Shown: positions 19,541 through 29,795, numbered from the stretch's first letter. The stretch: 64,000 bases of DNA from Xenorhabdus szentirmaii DSM 16338 (GCF_002632585.1 NZ_NIBV01000001.1:796094-860093), one strand, 5' to 3'. The notes: a model not told the origin generated them from the letters alone. Made by a program: numbers and translations.

Positions 19541-20479
19541 ATGATTATTGTCACTGGTGGTGCAGGGTTTATTGGCAGCAATATTGTCAAAGCACTGAAT
19601 GACGAAGGCTATAAGGATATTCTGGTTGTTGATAACCTGAAAGATGGCACAAAATTCGCCAATTTGGTTGATTTGGACATCACCGATTATATAGATAAGG
19701 AAGATTTTATTGCCAGTATCGTTGCGGGTGATGATTTAGGTGATATTGATGCCATTTTCCATGAAGGTGCATGTTCATCCACAACGGAATGGGATGGTAA
19801 GTATATGATGGACAATAACTATCAGTACTCCAAAGATGTGCTGCATTATTGCCTTGATCGCCAGATCCCTTTTTTGTACGCTTCTTCTGCTGCCACTTAT
19901 GGCGGCCGCAGTGATAATTTCATTGAAGAACGCCGGTACGAAAAGCCTCTCAACGTTTATGGTTACTCAAAATTCCTTTTCGACCAATATGTTCGCGATA
20001 TCCTGCCCCATGCTGATTCCCAAGTTTGTGGTTTCCGTTACTTCAATGTTTACGGACCACGTGAAGGGCATAAAGGTAGCATGGCAAGTGTTGCCTTTCA
20101 TTTAAATGATCAAATCCAACAAGGGCAAAATCCGAAATTATTCTCAGGCAGCGAAAACTTCCGCCGCGATTTTATTTATGTCGGTGATGTTGCCGCGGTG
20201 AATCTGTGGTTCTGGAAAAACGGTGTTTCCGGTATTTTTAACTGTGGAACAGGCGGAGCTGAATCTTTCCAAGCTGTTGCAGATGCGGTTACTGTATTCC
20301 ATAAAGAAAAATCGCCTGCTGTAGAATACATTGATTTCCCAGAGAAATTAAAAGGCCGTTATCAGAGTTTTACTCAGGCAGATCTGACAAAACTTCGTGC
20401 AGCAGGTTATGAAAAATCATTCAAAACTGTAGCAGAAGGTGTCACTGAATATATGCAATGGCTTAATCAGGATAATTAA
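19541..20479 (+). CDS. hldD: ADP-glyceromanno-heptose 6-epimerase HldD
   Basis: HldD converts ADP-D-glycero- to ADP-L-glycero-manno-heptose, the donor for LPS core heptoses. The protein has 312 residues (E. coli 310). It shows the Rossmann motif [10 protein letters not shown] at the N-terminus, [20 protein letters not shown] and the catalytic YGYSK. The frame opens at GTG 19532, but AGGTGA at 19530-19535 is placed six bases before ATG 19541, which gives the family's exact start MIIVTGG. It leads hldD-waaF-waaC as in E. coli. Confidence 0.97.
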   Translation: MIIVTGGAGFIGSNIVKALNDEGYKDILVVDNLKDGTKFANLVDLDITDYIDKEDFIASIVAGDDLGDIDAIFHEGACSSTTEWDGKYMMDNNYQYSKDVLHYCLDRQIPFLYASSAATYGGRSDNFIEERRYEKPLNVYGYSKFLFDQYVRDILPHADSQVCGFRYFNVYGPREGHKGSMASVAFHLNDQIQQGQNPKLFSGSENFRRDFIYVGDVAAVNLWFWKNGVSGIFNCGTGGAESFQAVADAVTVFHKEKSPAVEYIDFPEKLKGRYQSFTQADLTKLRAAGYEKSFKTVAEGVTEYMQWLNQDN

Positions 20480-20488
20480 TCGACGTCT

Positions 20489-21541
20489 ATGAAGATATTG
20501 GTGATCGGCCCATCATGGGTGGGTGACATGATGATGTCACAAAGCCTCTACCGTACTTTGAAAGCTTTGTACCCTAATGCAGAAATTGATGTGATGGCAC
20601 CAGCATGGTGTCGTCCATTACTGGCAAAAATGCCGGAAGTGAATCAGGCCATAGCCATGCCCCTTGGACATGGCGCTCTTGCTTTGGGTGAACGCCGCCG
20701 GCTCGGGATCTCATTGCGTGAAAATAAATACGATCGCGCTTATGTATTGCCCAATTCATTCAAATCTGCGCTGGTGCCGTTTTTCGCCAATATTCCATTG
20801 CGCACAGGGTGGCGCGGAGAAATGCGCTACGGGCTATTGAACGATATCCGAACCTTGAACAAGAGCGCCTTTCCACTCATGGTTCAACGCTATGTCGCTC
20901 TTGCATGTGACGGGAAAACAGCCTGCAACGCAGAGGCTCTGCCTCAACCGATTTTATGGCCACAATTAAGTGTTAACGACGAAGAGATTGCAGAATCAAC
21001 ATCGGCTTTCAACATCTCTGATCACCGCCCTATCATTGGCTTTTGCCCGGGTGCGGAATTCGGTCCGGCTAAACGCTGGCCGCACTATCACTATGCCGCC
21101 GCCGCAGAAGAATTAATCACCCAAAAAGGCTATCAAATTTTGCTATTCGGCTCTGCTAAAGATCATGAAGCTGGTGAAGATATCCGCAAACTTTTAAGTA
21201 ATGATGCCCGTGAAGAATGCCTCAATTTGGCAGGAAAAACGTCACTTGAGCAAGCCGTCAATATCATCGCCGCCTGTGATGCAATCGTCACGAATGATTC
21301 AGGATTGATGCATGTTGCGGCAGCGCTGAATCGTCCGTTGGTCGCACTATATGGCCCGAGTAGCCCGGATTTTACTCCACCGCTATCAGATAAAGCTGAA
21401 GTCATTCGTCTGATTACGGGTTACCACAAAATCAGAAAAGGTGATAGTGATGGTGGCTATCATCAAAGCTTGATCGACATCCAACCTGAAAAGGTTATCG
21501 CTTCGTTAGAAAAACTGTTGCAGGTGGAGAACCAGAATTAA
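20489..21541 (+). CDS. waaF: ADP-heptose--LPS heptosyltransferase II WaaF
   Basis: This GT9 enzyme of 350 residues adds the second heptose to the first heptose of the LPS inner core at the inner membrane. Typical segments are the opening ILVIGPSWVGDMMMSQSLY, FCPGAEFGPAKRWP, and the donor-binding NDSGLMHVAAAL with ALYGPSSPDFTPP. It starts nine bases after hldD and its stop overlaps the waaC start by one base. Confidence 0.96.
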   Translation: MKILVIGPSWVGDMMMSQSLYRTLKALYPNAEIDVMAPAWCRPLLAKMPEVNQAIAMPLGHGALALGERRRLGISLRENKYDRAYVLPNSFKSALVPFFANIPLRTGWRGEMRYGLLNDIRTLNKSAFPLMVQRYVALACDGKTACNAEALPQPILWPQLSVNDEEIAESTSAFNISDHRPIIGFCPGAEFGPAKRWPHYHYAAAAEELITQKGYQILLFGSAKDHEAGEDIRKLLSNDAREECLNLAGKTSLEQAVNIIAACDAIVTNDSGLMHVAAALNRPLVALYGPSSPDFTPPLSDKAEVIRLITGYHKIRKGDSDGGYHQSLIDIQPEKVIASLEKLLQVENQN

Positions 21542-22518
21542 TGCGTGTGTTACTGGTCAAAACATCTTCAATGGGAGATGTTTTACATACTCTGCCAGCA
21601 TTAACCGATGCACAGCAGCATCTGCCTGATATCCGGTTTGATTGGGTAGTCGAAGAGGGATTCGCTCAAATTCCCACTTGGCATGATGCTGTCGAAAATG
21701 TCATTCCTGTTGCTATCCGGCGCTGGCGGAAAAACTGGTTCAGAAAAGATATTCGCGAAGAGCGCGCGGCGTTTTGGCAACAACTGCAACAATACCAATA
21801 TGACGCTATCATCGACGCCCAGGGCCTGTTAAAAAGTGCTTTCTTAGTGACACGTTTGGCTCACGGGCCGAAACATGGCTATGATAAAAAAAGCATCCGC
21901 GAACCTATCGCCAGCTTTTTTTACGATCATTGCCATACTATTAGCAAACAACAACATGCCGTTGAACGCATTCGGGCTTTATTTGCTGACAGTTTGGGCT
22001 ATGCAAAACCTTCAGGCCAAGGTGATTACGCCATTGCCCGACATTTTCTGACCCAACCACCGAAAAGCGCTGCTGACTATCTCGTCTTCCTGCATGCAAC
22101 AACCCGCGATGAAAAACACTGGCCTGAAGAGCATTGGCGGCAACTGATTGCCAGCATTGAACATACAGGCATGCGTATCAAATTACCATGGGGGGCAGAG
22201 CATGAGCATCAACGGGCATTAAGGCTGGCGGAAGGGTTCACTCATGTTGATGTACTGCCAAAGTTGACACTAAGTGAAGTCGCCCAAGTCCTTGCTGGCG
22301 CACAATCGGTAATTTCTGTTGATACCGGGCTAAGTCATCTGACTGCCGCACTTGACCGGCCTAATATTACGCTGTTTGGCCCGACCGATCCGGGTTTGAT
22401 CGGTGGATATGGTAAAGAGCAGCATCCCCTAAAATCAGCAGATGGCACAATGCAAAGTATTAAGCCATCGGAGGTTAGGCTACTCTTAAGAGATATATTA
22501 AAAAAGCATCTTTCCTAA
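21541..22518 (+). CDS. waaC: LPS heptosyltransferase I WaaC
   Basis: WaaC is the GT9 enzyme that adds the first heptose to Kdo2-lipid A. The 325-residue protein (E. coli 319) begins MRVLLVKTSSMGDVLHTLPAL and carries FLHATTRDEKHWPEEHW, the donor site DTGLSHLTAAL, and GPTDPGLIGGYG. It is coupled to waaF by a TAATG overlap. Its last 21 bases overlap, tail to tail, the end of the Mig-14-like gene on the other strand. Confidence 0.96.
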   Translation: MRVLLVKTSSMGDVLHTLPALTDAQQHLPDIRFDWVVEEGFAQIPTWHDAVENVIPVAIRRWRKNWFRKDIREERAAFWQQLQQYQYDAIIDAQGLLKSAFLVTRLAHGPKHGYDKKSIREPIASFFYDHCHTISKQQHAVERIRALFADSLGYAKPSGQGDYAIARHFLTQPPKSAADYLVFLHATTRDEKHWPEEHWRQLIASIEHTGMRIKLPWGAEHEHQRALRLAEGFTHVDVLPKLTLSEVAQVLAGAQSVISVDTGLSHLTAALDRPNITLFGPTDPGLIGGYGKEQHPLKSADGTMQSIKPSEVRLLLRDILKKHLS

Positions 22519-23388
22519 TGGTAAAGTTTCACACCAACGATTTTTATATTCAAAAGTAGGATTTCCCAGGGAGTAACGCATGGTTTTATCTCCCTGCAGG
22601 CACTGTGCCTTTGCTTCTTGGATATTAACCCACATCAAAACACTACCAACACTCAGGTGTGAGTATTCAGGGTCATAACCCCCATTAATAGCGTCAAAGG
22701 AAATCCATTTGGGACTATCCGCCCGCATAACAAAATCATACGCACAGGGAGTATCATTGATAAGTAATACATAGCCAAATATATGCTCACGTAGCTCTGT
22801 ATATATTTCAAGCAAAAACTGCCTTTGCTCAAATGAATGACTGCAATTCCAACGTTTTTGGTATAATTCGATATAGATATTGACTAATTCTTCAGCACTG
22901 AACTCACTCGCAGATCGAATTTCACCTCCTGCTCGTTTAAATCGGTTTATTTCATTGCTGCGATTACGGCGAGTTTTGTAAGAAAAATTATCTTTTATCA
23001 AACAAATTTGACGCTTACTGAAAAGAGGCTTATAACTAGCATTGATAAAATTATCTTGGTGAATAGGTGACAGCCTTTTTGATTTTATAGGCAAAAAAAC
23101 TCTCTTGTTTGCTGAAATAGGAAAGATAACTTCATCATTGGGTAATGGATATTTACCCTGTATATTCTCGACTAACTTCTGTTTGCTAATGAAAAAAAAT
23201 GCCCCATCAAGCAAATTACCTCTTTTCTTTATATAAAAAGAGATGTTTCTTCCTTCAATGCGTTTTTTCAAAAAAGCAATAATATTAGGATGCGTTAATA
23301 TACACCCTCCTAAAAGGGTATGAGCTTCTGTATACTGTTCGAAATTACACTCCTTCCATCCTGAAAGGAATGCTTTTAATTTTGTCAT
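22498..23388 (-). CDS. mig-14: Mig-14-like protein (antimicrobial-peptide resistance, FemAB-like fold)
   Basis: The protein resembles Salmonella Mig-14 along its length: an N-terminal LSGWKEC, then NDEVIFPIS, SPIHQDNF, ICLIKDNFSYKTRRNRSNEI, HIFGYVLLINDTPCAYDFV, FDAINGGYDPEYSHLSVGSVL and RYSLGNPTFEYKNRWCE. Mig-14 of Salmonella is an inner-membrane-associated protein of the FemAB-like superfamily, needed for resistance to cathelicidin-type peptides and regulated by PhoP; its biochemical activity is not settled. ATG 23388 has a GGGA six bases upstream; ATG 23400 would add four residues and lacks such a site. The gene sits between waaC and a deacetylase in the core locus, AT-richer than its neighbours, which suggests insertion. 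A role in hiding the cell from insect peptides is inferred. Confidence 0.85.
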   Translation of the reverse strand: MTKLKAFLSGWKECNFEQYTEAHTLLGGCILTHPNIIAFLKKRIEGRNISFYIKKRGNLLDGAFFFISKQKLVENIQGKYPLPNDEVIFPISANKRVFLPIKSKRLSPIHQDNFINASYKPLFSKRQICLIKDNFSYKTRRNRSNEINRFKRAGGEIRSASEFSAEELVNIYIELYQKRWNCSHSFEQRQFLLEIYTELREHIFGYVLLINDTPCAYDFVMRADSPKWISFDAINGGYDPEYSHLSVGSVLMWVNIQEAKAQCLQGDKTMRYSLGNPTFEYKNRWCETLPLGKMLF

Positions 23389-23400
23389 ATCCAATCCCAT

Positions 23401-23954
23401 AAAATCAATTTAATTTAGCACATAAAATCTAGCGCCAAAAAATAACAACCCAAACTATAAAAGCATCTCTCAATAACTTACCAAATCACTTACTTCTGAT
23501 TTTAATTACTATAAAACAGAATCATCATTTATCTCACATGAATAAATTTTATTTTTTAAAGTTTACCCATTGCAATTTTCTTAACAAATTACTCATTAAG
23601 ATAAAAACACAGAATAATTGTATCATTCCACCGTCCATCCAACACTACATTGACTTAAATACCCATATTACAGTTAATACATTATCTTAATGATCATTTA
23701 AGCAAATTTACTTCTCTTTCATAAACTGGCTTATCAACATCATCAATAATGATAACCTTACATTTAATTAAAATATAACAACATTTCCTTTAGATAACCC
23801 ATAATTGTCATGGAGGTTATCAGTTTATCCTTCAGAATTCCCAGAGAAATTTCAAATATATTGATGATTCATGATACTGATAACCTACTGATAATAATTT
23901 ACATTCACCATTACCCTAATACAGAATTTTTCACTATCAAAAAAATCACCTGAC
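23401..23954. other. AT-rich gap with repeated TGATAACCT motifs
   Basis: No gene is visible in these 554 bases. The 11-base aggttatcagt at 23814-23824 is exactly complementary to actgataacct at 23876-23886. A further atgataacct lies at 23749-23758 and a partial copy (actgataat) at 23887-23895. The spacing of the inverted pair (51 bases) would suit a DNA loop or a long hairpin. The stretch lies just downstream of the deacetylase gene and upstream of mig-14, so a regulatory role for mig-14 is possible. Confidence 0.4.
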
Positions 23955-24917
23955 TTATCTTGATGACATTTTCAACTGATAATACTCCGCCAATGTCATT
24001 CCCTGAGTTTTCGGTTTCAAAAACTCAAATAACCCTTCCAAGTCTTGATACAACTGCTCTATTTGCGCTTCATTCTGGAAAGTCGGGCTTCCGCCTGGCA
24101 TAAACTCCGAGGAATGTAGCATAAACTCAACATAATCACTGCCATTCGCTAGAGTTTGTTGAACAACAGATTTCATCTGCTGCAAATTTCCGCCTTTTGG
24201 GCGTAACCAATTGACCGAGGCCGAACGTTGTTTTCCTCTCAACTGATCATATTTTTGTTTGATAAAATTCATCATTGGCGAGTGCTTATACTGAATACTC
24301 ATTGGTACTTGCAATAAGGAAGAATCTCCCTCTTTAGCGATATTCTGCAAATCCATAAAATACGCATGCTCAGGAAAGCAGCTATAGTCTGTTCCACCAT
24401 TCCCGTCAGGGTTACCTTTCGTCAGGCTCCAATCGATTTTTGGCGTAACAGAGCAATCCACTTGGTAGCCATACTCAATCAATAGTTGAGCATAGTACTC
24501 ATTGAATGCCCAACGGCCTGCACGGTGACTCAGCATTTTAGTTTGCAGTTTCTCTTCCAACAGATGAGTCATAACATCAATTTTTGCTTTCACCTGCTCT
24601 TTTGGGTATTCAATCAGATAAGGCTTATTGCGCATGTCATCTTTGGTCAAAGGAATAACCGGAGGGCTGTTCCAAGCATGTAAATGCATACCTATCTCAC
24701 CGGTATTCCGGGCAATAACATCTTTGGCAAATTCGATATAACTATCATCCATTACCATTTCATAGTTGGTCAACCAGACTGGTTTGAAGCCAAAGCGCTC
24801 ACACAGATTCTGAAACCTTGGCAGAAACTGTATGTTTTTCGTTGAGATATGCTCGTTGTTTTGCCACAGATCATCACCTTCTGTGTCAATCGTGATAATA
24901 AAAGCAGGTAATGACAT
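23955..24917 (-). CDS. WabN/WalW-like polysaccharide (LPS core GlcNAc) deacetylase
   Basis: The 320-residue protein has NodB-type features: the opening MSLPAFIITIDTEGD with the metal-binding Asp, EIGMHLHAW with the histidines, SHRAGRWAFNEYYA, and the C-terminal VEFMLHSSEFMPGG. In Klebsiella, Serratia and Proteus cores WabH adds GlcNAc to galacturonic acid and WabN deacetylates it to glucosamine; walW is a related gene of such clusters. A wabG-wabH pair lies immediately across the divergent gap, which supports that role. The frame extends to 25013, but MSLPAF at 24917 is the usual family start and the added 32 residues look like chance. Confidence 0.78.
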   Translation of the reverse strand: MSLPAFIITIDTEGDDLWQNNEHISTKNIQFLPRFQNLCERFGFKPVWLTNYEMVMDDSYIEFAKDVIARNTGEIGMHLHAWNSPPVIPLTKDDMRNKPYLIEYPKEQVKAKIDVMTHLLEEKLQTKMLSHRAGRWAFNEYYAQLLIEYGYQVDCSVTPKIDWSLTKGNPDGNGGTDYSCFPEHAYFMDLQNIAKEGDSSLLQVPMSIQYKHSPMMNFIKQKYDQLRGKQRSASVNWLRPKGGNLQQMKSVVQQTLANGSDYVEFMLHSSEFMPGGSPTFQNEAQIEQLYQDLEGLFEFLKPKTQGMTLAEYYQLKMSSR

Positions 24918-25117
24918 TAATAATTTACCAAAATGTGATAACAATAATCCCAATGGTACGCATAGCAAACATGTAGCGCAATGAGAGAATCCCAGGAATA
25001 TAATTGGGATCAATGCCGTTAATCATCGGCTTAATAATACAGTTAAAGGTAACACGCTATAATTTTCATATGACTTAATTTCACCATATAACACCGGGCT
25101 TCAGAAGAACACGACTC

Positions 25118-26185
25118 ATGACTAAAAAAAACAATGAAATCAAACGCATTCTGGTGATAAAACTACAACATCATGGTGATATTCTCCTTATCACACCGGT
25201 TATTAGTACCCTGCACCATTATTATCCAGAGGCAAAAATTGATGTTCTTCTTTACAAAGAAACCTCTCCCATGTTGGAAAATTCAGCTGAAATCTCCCGT
25301 ATTTTTTCGATTGACCGCGAATGGAAGAAGTTGAGTTCAAAGAAAAAACTATCACATGAATGGAAGTTATTAAAAACGTTGCGGCAACAACACTATGATT
25401 TAGTGATTAATCTTGCTGATCAATGGAGGAGTGCCTTTATCACGCGCTTTACAGGAGCGCCTATGCGTCTGGCATTGGATTATCCGAAAAGGAAAAATTG
25501 GAAATGGCGCTTTTTCCATACCGATGTTATTCCCACCGATGACCACGATTCCTTGCATATCGTAGAGCAAAACCTTTCTATCCTGACCCCACTGAATTTC
25601 ACATCATATATTACAAAAGTCACAATGAGTTATAGCAACAGCGACTTGCAATGGGTAAAGGAAACTCTTACCAGACACCATTTCTCAGCGCAATATGTTA
25701 TGATTCAACCGACTTCTCGATGGTTTTTCAAATGTTGGGATGAAAAGAAAATGGCAGAGGTGATCACTTCATTACAAGCAGATGGGCATTCCATTATTAT
25801 CACTTCCGGACCTGATCAAAGGGAACGGGAAATGGTAGAAACTATCTTATCGTATTGTGCTGATGATAAAAAAAATATGATTTCTCTGGCAGGAAATTTA
25901 ACATTACCTAAACTTGCAGCATTGATTGATCATGCCAAACTATTTATTGGTGTAGATTCAGTCCCCATGCATATGGCTGCGGCACTAAAAACACCTTGCT
26001 TAGCGTTATTCGGTCCCTCCAAACTCACGTTTTGGAAACCCTGGCAATCTATTGGAGAAGTGATTTGGGCCGGTGATTATGGCAATATCCCACATCCAGA
26101 CGATATAAAAACTCATACAAATGAACGTTATTTAGACCTGATACCAGTAGATGCGGTCATTGCAGCAGCAAGGAAATATATTTAA
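25118..26185 (+). CDS. waaQ: LPS heptosyltransferase III WaaQ
   Basis: This GT9 enzyme of 355 residues begins RILVIKLQHHGDILLITPV and carries ILLYKETSPML-like text, VINLADQWRSA, MIQPTSRWFFKCW, and the donor site GVDSVPMHMAAAL with LFGPSK. These are hallmarks of WaaQ, which adds the branch heptose (HepIII) to HepII in the inner core. It is divergent from the deacetylase and begins a tight waaQ-wabG-wabH operon, since its stop shares a base with the next ATG (TTAATG). Confidence 0.92.
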   Translation: MTKKNNEIKRILVIKLQHHGDILLITPVISTLHHYYPEAKIDVLLYKETSPMLENSAEISRIFSIDREWKKLSSKKKLSHEWKLLKTLRQQHYDLVINLADQWRSAFITRFTGAPMRLALDYPKRKNWKWRFFHTDVIPTDDHDSLHIVEQNLSILTPLNFTSYITKVTMSYSNSDLQWVKETLTRHHFSAQYVMIQPTSRWFFKCWDEKKMAEVITSLQADGHSIIITSGPDQREREMVETILSYCADDKKNMISLAGNLTLPKLAALIDHAKLFIGVDSVPMHMAAALKTPCLALFGPSKLTFWKPWQSIGEVIWAGDYGNIPHPDDIKTHTNERYLDLIPVDAVIAAARKYI

Positions 26186-27312
26186 TGAAGCCATTACGTT
26201 TAGCAATTGTCCGTCAAAAGTACCGCCCGGATGGAGGGGCTGAACGTTTTATCTCACGGGCTTTAGAAGCGCTGGAAAGCGAACAGCTTGAGCTCAATGT
26301 CATTACACGCTCTTGGCAGGGTACAAATAATCCGAATTGGCATATCCATCTCTGCAACCCTTTCAAATTTGGGCGCATCAGTCGTGAAAGTGGCTTTGCC
26401 AAATCAGCGCAAAAAATATGGAAAAAGGAACAATTTGATTTAGTTCAAAGCCATGAGCGCATTGCTGGCTGCGATATTTATCGTGCCGGTGACGGTGTTC
26501 ATAAAAGCTGGCTGCATCAGCGCACACGTATCTTGCCAAAATGGAAAGCAAAATGGCTGCTGAATGATCGGTATCATCGTTATGTCATGGATGCCGAAGC
26601 AGAAATGTATGCAGACCCTGCCTTAAAGAAAGTGATCTGTAACGCAGAAATGGTAAAAAAAGAAATTATCGACGAGTTCGGCTTGGCCGAAGATAAAATT
26701 GCCGTGATATATAATGCCATTGATAGCACAAAGTTTTTTCCTGCTGATGAACAATCCCGTTTACAGCTCAGGCAACAATATCAGATCCCTGCAACAGCCA
26801 AATGTCTGGTTTATGTTGGTTCAGGGTTTGAACGCAAAGGGCTGTCTGCGGCTATTCAAGCCATAGCGAAAACAGATAGCTATCTTCTGGTTATCGGCAA
26901 AGACAAAGAACAAAAAAAATATCAGGAAATAGCCAATGCGTTAGGTTGTATTCATCGCATCAGATTTATGGGGCTACAAAAAAACACACTCCCCTTCTAT
27001 CAATTGTCTGATGGATTACTATTGCCAACACTCTATGATCCATTTCCCAATGTAGTTCTGGAAGCGATGGCATGCGGACTGCCGGTCATTACCAGTACCA
27101 CATGCGGTGGAGCAGAATTCATCACTGAAGGGAAAAATGGCTTCGTCTGCGACGCACTTGATATCAGTACAATAAGAGATGCGGTACAGGGGATCCCTAA
27201 TAATGTATTTGGAACAGATATGTCTGTTGCAGCCAGAAATCAGATAATGGCAGCGACGCCTACTCATTTATCCAAACAGTTAATTGAGCTTTATCAACGA
27301 GTTTTAGCATAG
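26185..27312 (+). CDS. wabG: WabG-like core glycosyltransferase (family 4)
   Basis: The 375-residue GT4 protein begins LRLAIVRQKYRPDGGAERF and matches Klebsiella WabG through VQSHERIAGCDIYRAGDGVH, VIYNAIDSTKFFPADE, VGSGFERKGLSAAI, LPTLYDPFPNVVLEAMACG and TSTTCGGAEFI. WabG transfers galacturonic acid to the second heptose of the inner core on the cytoplasmic side. Enteric WaaG (glucosyltransferase I) is related, but the next gene is WabH-like, which favours the WabG reading. The start overlaps the waaQ stop, and its own TAG overlaps the GTG start of the next gene. Confidence 0.82.
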   Translation: MKPLRLAIVRQKYRPDGGAERFISRALEALESEQLELNVITRSWQGTNNPNWHIHLCNPFKFGRISRESGFAKSAQKIWKKEQFDLVQSHERIAGCDIYRAGDGVHKSWLHQRTRILPKWKAKWLLNDRYHRYVMDAEAEMYADPALKKVICNAEMVKKEIIDEFGLAEDKIAVIYNAIDSTKFFPADEQSRLQLRQQYQIPATAKCLVYVGSGFERKGLSAAIQAIAKTDSYLLVIGKDKEQKKYQEIANALGCIHRIRFMGLQKNTLPFYQLSDGLLLPTLYDPFPNVVLEAMACGLPVITSTTCGGAEFITEGKNGFVCDALDISTIRDAVQGIPNNVFGTDMSVAARNQIMAATPTHLSKQLIELYQRVLA

Positions 27313-28415
27313 TGAAAGAACATATTCTTTTTATTATTGATGGATTACCTGGCGGGGGAGCGGAAAATGTTACCCTCCGACTTGCGGCGGGTTTAAATCA
27401 ATCAAACTATCAAATTTCATTATTTTCACTCAATACTCAGTTAGATTACACCATACCAGAAGGTGTTAATTACATCGTTAGCTCGGATGACTACAAAGGG
27501 CCGTTCAGAAGACTCTGTGAAATAAATCGCAGAGCGAAAGCAATGGATAAAGTTTTGTTGAAATTGTTTCAACAGAAAGGTAAACCCGCTCTGGTCATTT
27601 CTAGTTTGCATAAAACTGACCGTATTGTCGCAAAAGCAAAATCACTAAAAGATTGCAATGTATGGCATTGTATTCACGGAATTTTTTCCCAATCATACTT
27701 GAGCAATAAAAGTGGCCTTTCCCGTTGGGTGAAAAAAGAAAAAATCAAGAAAACGTATAAAAATAGGAAACTGATTTGTGTTTCCAACGCGGTTGGCAAC
27801 GACTTATTAAACAATATTGGTATACAGCCGCAACATATCAAAACTATCTACAATCCCTTTAATTTTGAACAAATACGACAAAAAGCATCAGAAAAAAACC
27901 CTTACCACAGCATGGATTACATCCTGCATGTTGGCCGTTTTCATCAGGTTAAGCGCCAGGATAGGCTAATCAGTGCCTTTGCCAAGGCCAATATTCCATG
28001 TAAATTGCTCATCGTAGGACAAGGTTCTAAAAAGATGGAGGATTATCTTAAAGACAAAATCCATGAACATGGCCTTGAGGATAAAGTCATTCTGGCAGGC
28101 TTTCACTCTAACCCCCATCCGATTATCAAGGGAGCAAAAGCCGTTGCTATCAGTTCAGACAGTGAAGGTTTACCAACCGTCTTAATTGAGGCATTAATTT
28201 GTCACGTTCCTGTCATCAGCACAGACTGTCCCGGTGGTGTCAGAGAAATAATGACCGGAGAATTGGAAAATTACCTGTCCGAACTCAATGAAGATGCTTT
28301 GGCTGAAAAAATGCAGCTCGTTTACGAGAAGCCACCACAAATCACAAATCAGATGTATGACAAGTTTGAAACGCACCATATACAGAAACAATATATTGAA
28401 TTAATAGAAAAATAG
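27312..28415 (+). CDS. wabH: WabH-like core glycosyltransferase (family 4)
   Basis: The 367-residue GT4 protein opens HILFIIDGLPGGGAENVTL and ends its donor domain with SSDSEGLPTVLIEALICH and STDCPGGVREIM. In Klebsiella and Proteus, WabH transfers GlcNAc to the core galacturonic acid, which WabN then deacetylates. Position after wabG and near the deacetylase supports this. Translation begins at GTG 27312, overlapping the wabG stop (TAGTG). Acceptor specificity is inferred from context. Confidence 0.75.
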   Translation: MKEHILFIIDGLPGGGAENVTLRLAAGLNQSNYQISLFSLNTQLDYTIPEGVNYIVSSDDYKGPFRRLCEINRRAKAMDKVLLKLFQQKGKPALVISSLHKTDRIVAKAKSLKDCNVWHCIHGIFSQSYLSNKSGLSRWVKKEKIKKTYKNRKLICVSNAVGNDLLNNIGIQPQHIKTIYNPFNFEQIRQKASEKNPYHSMDYILHVGRFHQVKRQDRLISAFAKANIPCKLLIVGQGSKKMEDYLKDKIHEHGLEDKVILAGFHSNPHPIIKGAKAVAISSDSEGLPTVLIEALICHVPVISTDCPGGVREIMTGELENYLSELNEDALAEKMQLVYEKPPQITNQMYDKFETHHIQKQYIELIEK

Positions 28416-28477
28416 CCGCTCAGTACTTGTCTATAGATAAACGGAGCCGCATTTTGCACACTTTCTTCAAGCCAATG

Positions 28478-28486
28478 TGGTACTAT
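28478..28486 (+). promoter_or_regulatory. candidate extended -10 promoter of waaA
   Basis: TGGTACTAT (TG, one base, TACTAT at 28481-28486) lies 32 bases before the waaA ATG. A TTGCAC upstream (28454-28459) is too far away for a normal -35. The waaA-waaE-coaD operon could thus have its own promoter separate from wabH. Confidence 0.35.
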
Positions 28487-28517
28487 ACCCGCAGTCTATG
28501 TCAGTGAATTTGATAGA

Positions 28518-29794
28518 ATGTTGCTTCGTTTATATCAGGTACTTCTCTACCTTATCCAACCAGTCATCTGGTTACGTCTGTTGCTGCGCAGCCGTAAATC
28601 CCCTGCCTATCGCAAACGCTGGGGAGAGCGCTATGGTTTCTGCGCCAAGAAAGTCACTCCGGGAGGAATATTACTTCATTCTGTTTCTGTCGGAGAAACA
28701 CTGGCCGCCATTCCGTTAGTGCGGATCTTACGGCATCATTATCCTGCTTTGCCCATTACGATAACAACCATGACACCGACAGGCTCTGAAAGAGTCCTGT
28801 CTGCACTGGGCAATGATGTTAATCACGTCTATCTTCCTTATGACCTACCCGGTTCCATGAGCCGTTTTTTGGATCACGTCAATCCGAAATTGGTGATCAT
28901 TATGGAAACTGAGTTATGGCCAAATCTGATTACGCAATTGCACCAGCGAGAAATCCCCTTGGTCATCGCCAATGCAAGATTATCAGCCCGTTCTGCCGCC
29001 GGATATCAGAAGATCAGCAGCTTTATTAAAACGATTCTCAATAAGATAACACTGATTGCAGCGCAAAATCAGGAAGACGGAGAACGTTTTATCGAACTGG
29101 GATTAAGACGAGCCCAACTCTCTGTAACTGGCAGCCTTAAATTCGATATTTCTGTTACACCAGAGCTGGCGGCCAAGGCGGTGACATTGCGCCGCCAATG
29201 GGCTCCCCACCGCCCAGTATGGATTGCAACCAGCACTCATGATGGTGAAGAAACCATTATTCTGGATGCACATTGCAAACTGCTGCAACAATTTCCTGAC
29301 CTCTTGTTAATTCTCGTGCCCCGCCATCCAGAACGCTTCGGAAAAGCGCTGGAACTAACACAAAAAGCAGGTTTGAATGCAGTATTACGCAGTTCCGGCA
29401 CGATCCCTGAACCGCATGTTCAAGTCGTTGTTGGTGATACAATGGGAGAATTGATGCTTCTCTATGGCATTGCTGATATAGCTTTTGTCGGGGGGAGTCT
29501 GATTGAACGTGGCGGACACAATCCTTTGGAAGCCGCAGCCCATGCTATCCCCGTCATTATGGGACCACATACATTCAACTTTAAGGATATCTGTGCCAAG
29601 CTGGATAAAGCCGATGGGCTGATTACCGTCACGGACAGCCAATCCTTAAGCTCAGCGATCAGTAGCTTGCTGAAAGATGAAGACTATTGCCGCTATTACG
29701 GTCACCATGCGGCTGAAGTCCTGCATGAGAATCAAGGGGCGCTTCAGCGCTTACTGAAACTTTTGGAGCCCTACCTTCCGCCACGGAGCCACTG

Positions 29795-29795
<1 letters not shown>
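28518..29795 (+). CDS. waaA: 3-deoxy-D-manno-octulosonic acid transferase WaaA
   Basis: WaaA adds the two Kdo residues to lipid IVA at the inner membrane and is essential in most enterics. The 425-residue protein (same as E. coli) has one N-terminal membrane helix, [19 protein letters not shown] text, [14 protein letters not shown] with the catalytic glutamate, [11 protein letters not shown], and the C-terminal [20 protein letters not shown]. Its TGA shares a base with the waaE start (TGATG). It keeps the E. coli order waaA-(waaE)-coaD. Confidence 0.97.

Noticed and set aside
23401..23600. PhoP box upstream of mig-14
   Set aside because: A single GTTTA word exists on the plus strand, but no second half-site at the required spacing.
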